Below are positions 61,669-64,000 of a stretch of DNA of 64,000 nucleotides, one piece after another (position 1 is the first letter of the stretch; each line of letters opens with the position of its first letter). The notes beneath the pieces are model-generated. The model had not been told where the DNA came from and ran no database searches. It saw nothing but the letters and a program-made list of their open reading frames with translations. Location: NCBI RefSeq assembly GCF_018417535.1, contig NZ_CP070978.1, positions 3,038,001 to 3,102,000 of the forward strand. The letters are read 5' to 3'. This DNA comes from Burkholderia pyrrocinia. GTDB lineage: Bacteria; Pseudomonadota; Gammaproteobacteria; Burkholderiales; Burkholderiaceae. A program made the position numbers and the translations under genes.

Positions 61669-62880
61669 TCATGCGCCGGCCAGCGCCTTCGCCAGCTCGG
61701 GCGGCGCGTGCGCGACCGTGACCTCCGGCGTGCCGTGCCACGCCGCGAGTTTCTTCACCGCCTTCGCGACGTCGGCCGCGAGCCCCGTGCCGAACCGCAC
61801 GCCCGGCTCGACATGCACGGCCTTCAACTCGAACGTGCCGAGCGTGCGATGCGCTTTCGCGTCGACGCGGCCGACCAGCCGGCCGCGATGCAGCACGGGC
61901 AGGCAGAAATAGCCGTAGCGCCGCTTGTGCTCGGGCGTATAGCACTCGATCGTGTAATCGAAACCGAACAGCGTCGATGCGCGCCGGCGATCCCACACGA
62001 CCGGGTCGAACGGCGACAGCAGCGTCGTGACCGTCGAGCGCAGCGTATCGGCAGCGGCCGCCGGCAGCAGCGCGTCGAGCGAGCGATGCACGTAGGCCGG
62101 CTCCTTCCAGTCGCCGATCTCCACCGGGATCAGGTCGCCCGCTTCCGCGAGCCGCTCGAGTTCCGCGCGATACGAACGGCGCGGCAGCCGGTAGTAGTCG
62201 GCGACCCAGTCCGCGCGGACCACCCCGAGCGCGCGACACGTGTAGTCGAGCAGCGCGGGCAGTACGGCGTCGCGCGGCGGCAGGTCGCGCGCGTCGTCCC
62301 AGGCGGGCAGCACGCGCTCGCGCACGTCGTACACACGCTGGAAATTGCGGCGTTCCGACACCATCAGGTCGCCCGTCGTGAACAGCACTTCCAGGTGACG
62401 CTTCTCGGGCTTGCGATCCCACCATCCGTTGCCTTTCGCGCCGTCCTCGCGGACGAAGTCCGCAGACCGCACCGGGCCGTCGTCGCGAATCCGCGCGAGC
62501 AGCCGCTCGATCTCGTCGCGATTCTGCGCGTGCCACTCGGCCGCGTATTTCCAGCCCATCCCCGACGGATCGAGCATCTTGTAGCGCATCAGGCCGAACT
62601 GCTCGACCGGCAGGAAACACGCTTCGTGCGACCAGTATTCGAACAGGCGCGCCTCGGCGAGATGTTCGTCGAGCCACTGCGGCGAGAAATCGCCGAGACG
62701 GCTGAACAGCACGAGATACGGGCTGCGCGCGACGACGTGAATGGTGTCGATCTGCAACTGCGCCATCCGGCGGATCGAGTCGAGCACGTCGGCCTTGGTT
62801 GCCTTGCGGCGGGGCGGCGTCAGCAGGCCCTGTGCGGCGAGATGCAGCGCGCGGGCGGCGGCGGGCGAGAGCGTAAGCAT
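61669..62880 (-). CDS. YcaQ/AlkZ-type DNA glycosylase
   Basis: A 403-residue protein of the HTH_42 family, which unhooks DNA interstrand crosslinks or removes bulky alkylated bases. The catalytic QxD-type motif is in MAQLQIDTIHVVARSPYLVL, followed by FSPQWLDEHLAEARLFEYWS, EACFLPVEQFGLMRY, LLSPFDPVVWDRRRASTLFG, and KRRYGYFCLPVLHRGRLVGR. The length is close to E. coli YcaQ. It is a stand-alone gene. Confidence 0.88.
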   Translation of the reverse strand: MLTLSPAAARALHLAAQGLLTPPRRKATKADVLDSIRRMAQLQIDTIHVVARSPYLVLFSRLGDFSPQWLDEHLAEARLFEYWSHEACFLPVEQFGLMRYKMLDPSGMGWKYAAEWHAQNRDEIERLLARIRDDGPVRSADFVREDGAKGNGWWDRKPEKRHLEVLFTTGDLMVSERRNFQRVYDVRERVLPAWDDARDLPPRDAVLPALLDYTCRALGVVRADWVADYYRLPRRSYRAELERLAEAGDLIPVEIGDWKEPAYVHRSLDALLPAAAADTLRSTVTTLLSPFDPVVWDRRRASTLFGFDYTIECYTPEHKRRYGYFCLPVLHRGRLVGRVDAKAHRTLGTFELKAVHVEPGVRFGTGLAADVAKAVKKLAAWHGTPEVTVAHAPPELAKALAGA

Positions 62881-62972
62881 CGGAATGGCGGTCGAGGATG
62901 ACGATCGGCGACCACTTTAGCGCGAAAGCGGCACGCGCGTGCGACGCGCCCATGCAACGCGTCTGACAATGC

Positions 62973-63005
62973 TTGACAGATGCATTTCGCAAGTTTCCCT
63001 ATAGT
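62973..63005 (+). promoter_or_regulatory. Candidate promoter of a small RNA
   Basis: TTGACA (62973-62978) matches the -35 consensus and TATAGT (63000-63005) is one base from the -10 consensus. The spacing of 21 bp is longer than usual, so the true -35 may be weaker. Transcription would begin near 63012. Confidence 0.4.
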
Positions 63006-63011
63006 GCAGAG

Positions 63012-63186
63012 CATGGCGCGACGATAAGTGCGCGCAACGATTCCGCTTCCGACGCACATATGTCAATGGCACGCAGGAAGCGAATCCGGGATTCTCAACC
63101 CCCATCGGGAGACCCGGAGCCCTGAGCGGACATCCATGCGGCTGTGCACCGGCCCCGTGTGGATGTCCGCTGATTTTTTTGTTTTT
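63012..63186 (+). ncRNA. Candidate structured small RNA
   Basis: About 175 bases with a promoter-like sequence before it and a strong terminator at its end, in a 422-base gap with no open reading frame of quality and no plus-strand gene downstream. Paired segments include CGCTTCC with GGAAGCG (starting near 63046 and 63079) and CCGGG with CCCGG (near 63089 and 63112). The family is not recognised. The start is approximate. Confidence 0.55.
63125..63186 (+). terminator. Strong intrinsic terminator
   Basis: A perfect 12-bp stem (63125-63136 with 63160-63171) encloses a GC-rich 23-base loop and is followed by seven T residues (63174-63180), a G, and five more T. The polarity is plus strand only. 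No plus-strand gene ends nearby, so it most likely ends the small RNA. Confidence 0.88.
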
Positions 63187-63302
63187 CCGGTTTGTCGCCT
63201 GCCGCGGCGCGTCATGTTGCGGCACGCGTTTCCCCAAGGCGCAGCGCACGGGACAGGTCGCAGTGTTATTGCCGCGCCGTCACGCGGCGAACTGCTTGCC
63301 GC

Positions 63303-64000
63303 TTATTGCCGCTTGCCGCGCGCGACTTCATCGCCGGCGCCGGGCGGCAGCCGCCGCGTGATCGGAATCGACGCGAACGAGCACAGCCCGACCACGACGA
63401 ACGCGGGCCAGAAATCCGACCACACCATCGTCTGGTGGCCCTGCAGCCAATGCGACACGTGCAGCACGATGCCGGCGACCGTCACGCCGAGCCCGAGCGA
63501 CATCTGCTGTACGACGCTGCCGAGGCTGGTCGCGCGGCCCGCGTCGCGCGGCGAGATGTCCGCGTAGATCATCGAGTTCAGGCTCGTGAACTGCAGCGCG
63601 GGGAAGATGCCGCCGACGAGCACGATCAGCCAGATCGCCCAGGTCGCCATACCGGGATGGAACACGCCGTACGCGGCGATCGCGAGCCCCGCGAACGCCG
63701 CGTTGTAGATCAGCACCGTCCGAAAGCCGAAGCGGCGCAGCGTATGCGTGGCCGTCGAGCGGCTGACCGCGCCGCCGAGTGCGGACGCGCACGTGATGAG
63801 CCCCGAATGGAACGCGCTCATGCCGAGCCCTTCCTGCAGCGCGAGCGGCAGCAGGAACGGCACCGCGCCGAGGCCGATGCGGAACAGCGACCCGCCGACG
63901 ACGCTCGCGTGGTAGGTCGGGATCTTCAGGAAGCTGAGGTCGAGCACCGGGCGTTCCTTGCGGCGCGCGTACGGGACGTAAAGTGCGAGCAGCACGGCGC
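63303..64000 (-). CDS. MFS transporter, C-terminal part (DHA2-like; partial)
   Basis: The C-terminal 230 or so residues of a drug:proton antiporter-2-type MFS protein; the gene continues past the right edge. Six to seven hydrophobic helices are visible, with VLDLSFLKIPTYHASVVGGS, YNAAFAGLAIAAYGVFHPGM, SMIYADISPRDAGRATSLGS and GLCSFASIPITRRLPPGAG near the end. DHA2 exporters such as EmrB have fourteen helices. Its stop at 63303 faces the small-RNA terminator from the other side. Confidence 0.85.
   Translation of the reverse strand, partial: AVLLALYVPYARRKERPVLDLSFLKIPTYHASVVGGSLFRIGLGAVPFLLPLALQEGLGMSAFHSGLITCASALGGAVSRSTATHTLRRFGFRTVLIYNAAFAGLAIAAYGVFHPGMATWAIWLIVLVGGIFPALQFTSLNSMIYADISPRDAGRATSLGSVVQQMSLGLGVTVAGIVLHVSHWLQGHQTMVWSDFWPAFVVVGLCSFASIPITRRLPPGAGDEVARGKRQ

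Overview
The window is a GC-rich bacterial chromosome segment with the gene content and codon use of a betaproteobacterium, most likely Burkholderia sensu lato (cepacia-complex type). This is inferred from recognisable families: FtrA next to a rhodanese, MocR beside an EamA exporter, NadV with NadM, a second lysA facing its LysR, and a PuuB/cupin-XRE/GS-like cluster. Most intergenic gaps are short. No rRNA, tRNA, CRISPR array, intact insertion sequence or prophage was found.

Layout. 1-13.5 kb: the end of an unidentified gene, a MurR/RpiR regulator, an acetyltransferase, an ankyrin protein, an isocitrate lyase/PEP mutase-family enzyme, a DUF2158 protein behind an AT-rich leader, a lone cytochrome P450, a superinfection-immunity-like membrane protein, a rhodanese divergent from an FtrA-type regulator, a TPR-like protein, a nitronate monooxygenase, an M20 peptidase with an Ldh-family dehydrogenase, and a TfoX-N protein with a histone-H1-like tail. 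13.9-19.5 kb: NnrU, a TauE/SafE permease, a glycine-zipper protein, and a pyrimidine operon (cytosine permease, cytosine deaminase, RutR-like TetR regulator).

20-28.9 kb is an accessory islet. It is bracketed by a perfect 15-bp inverted repeat (19984-19998 and 28880-28894) and holds a Bcr/CflA-type exporter plus a tightly overlapping catabolic operon: ketopantoate-reductase-like, VOC, MaoC hydratase, CaiB/BaiF CoA-transferase, AroE-like dehydrogenase, type II dehydroquinase and an MHS transporter, with a divergent LysR regulator. I do not recognise this combination as a described pathway.

29-41.6 kb holds two polyamine loci. The first (PuuB-like oxidase, cupin-XRE regulator, glutamine-synthetase-like ligase) looks like gamma-glutamylation of polyamines or other amines. 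The second is a divergent module. On the minus strand are a membrane-fused spermidine synthase and a Tat-exported FAD oxidoreductase. On the plus strand are DUF350, an SPFH/SHOCT protein, a DUF4178 zinc-ribbon membrane protein, a 49-residue Gly/Ser-rich peptide, S-adenosylmethionine decarboxylase and a secreted protein. It suggests aminopropyl-polyamine chemistry coupled to the cell envelope and is the best candidate in the window for a poorly described system.

41.8-64 kb: DUF4261 and SRPBCC proteins; nicotinamide salvage (NadM-Nudix fusion and NadV); a lower-GC pair encoding an M35 aspzincin protease and a secreted partner; a MocR regulator with an EamA exporter; a cystine-type ABC importer with a cystathionine beta-lyase-like enzyme; lysA with a divergent LysR; a DUF4142 protein; a HAD phosphatase; a ModA-like binding protein whose signal peptide is out of frame with its mature part; small conserved proteins; a YcaQ/AlkZ-type glycosylase; a candidate small RNA with its own promoter and a strong terminator; and the C-terminal part of an MFS exporter running off the right edge.
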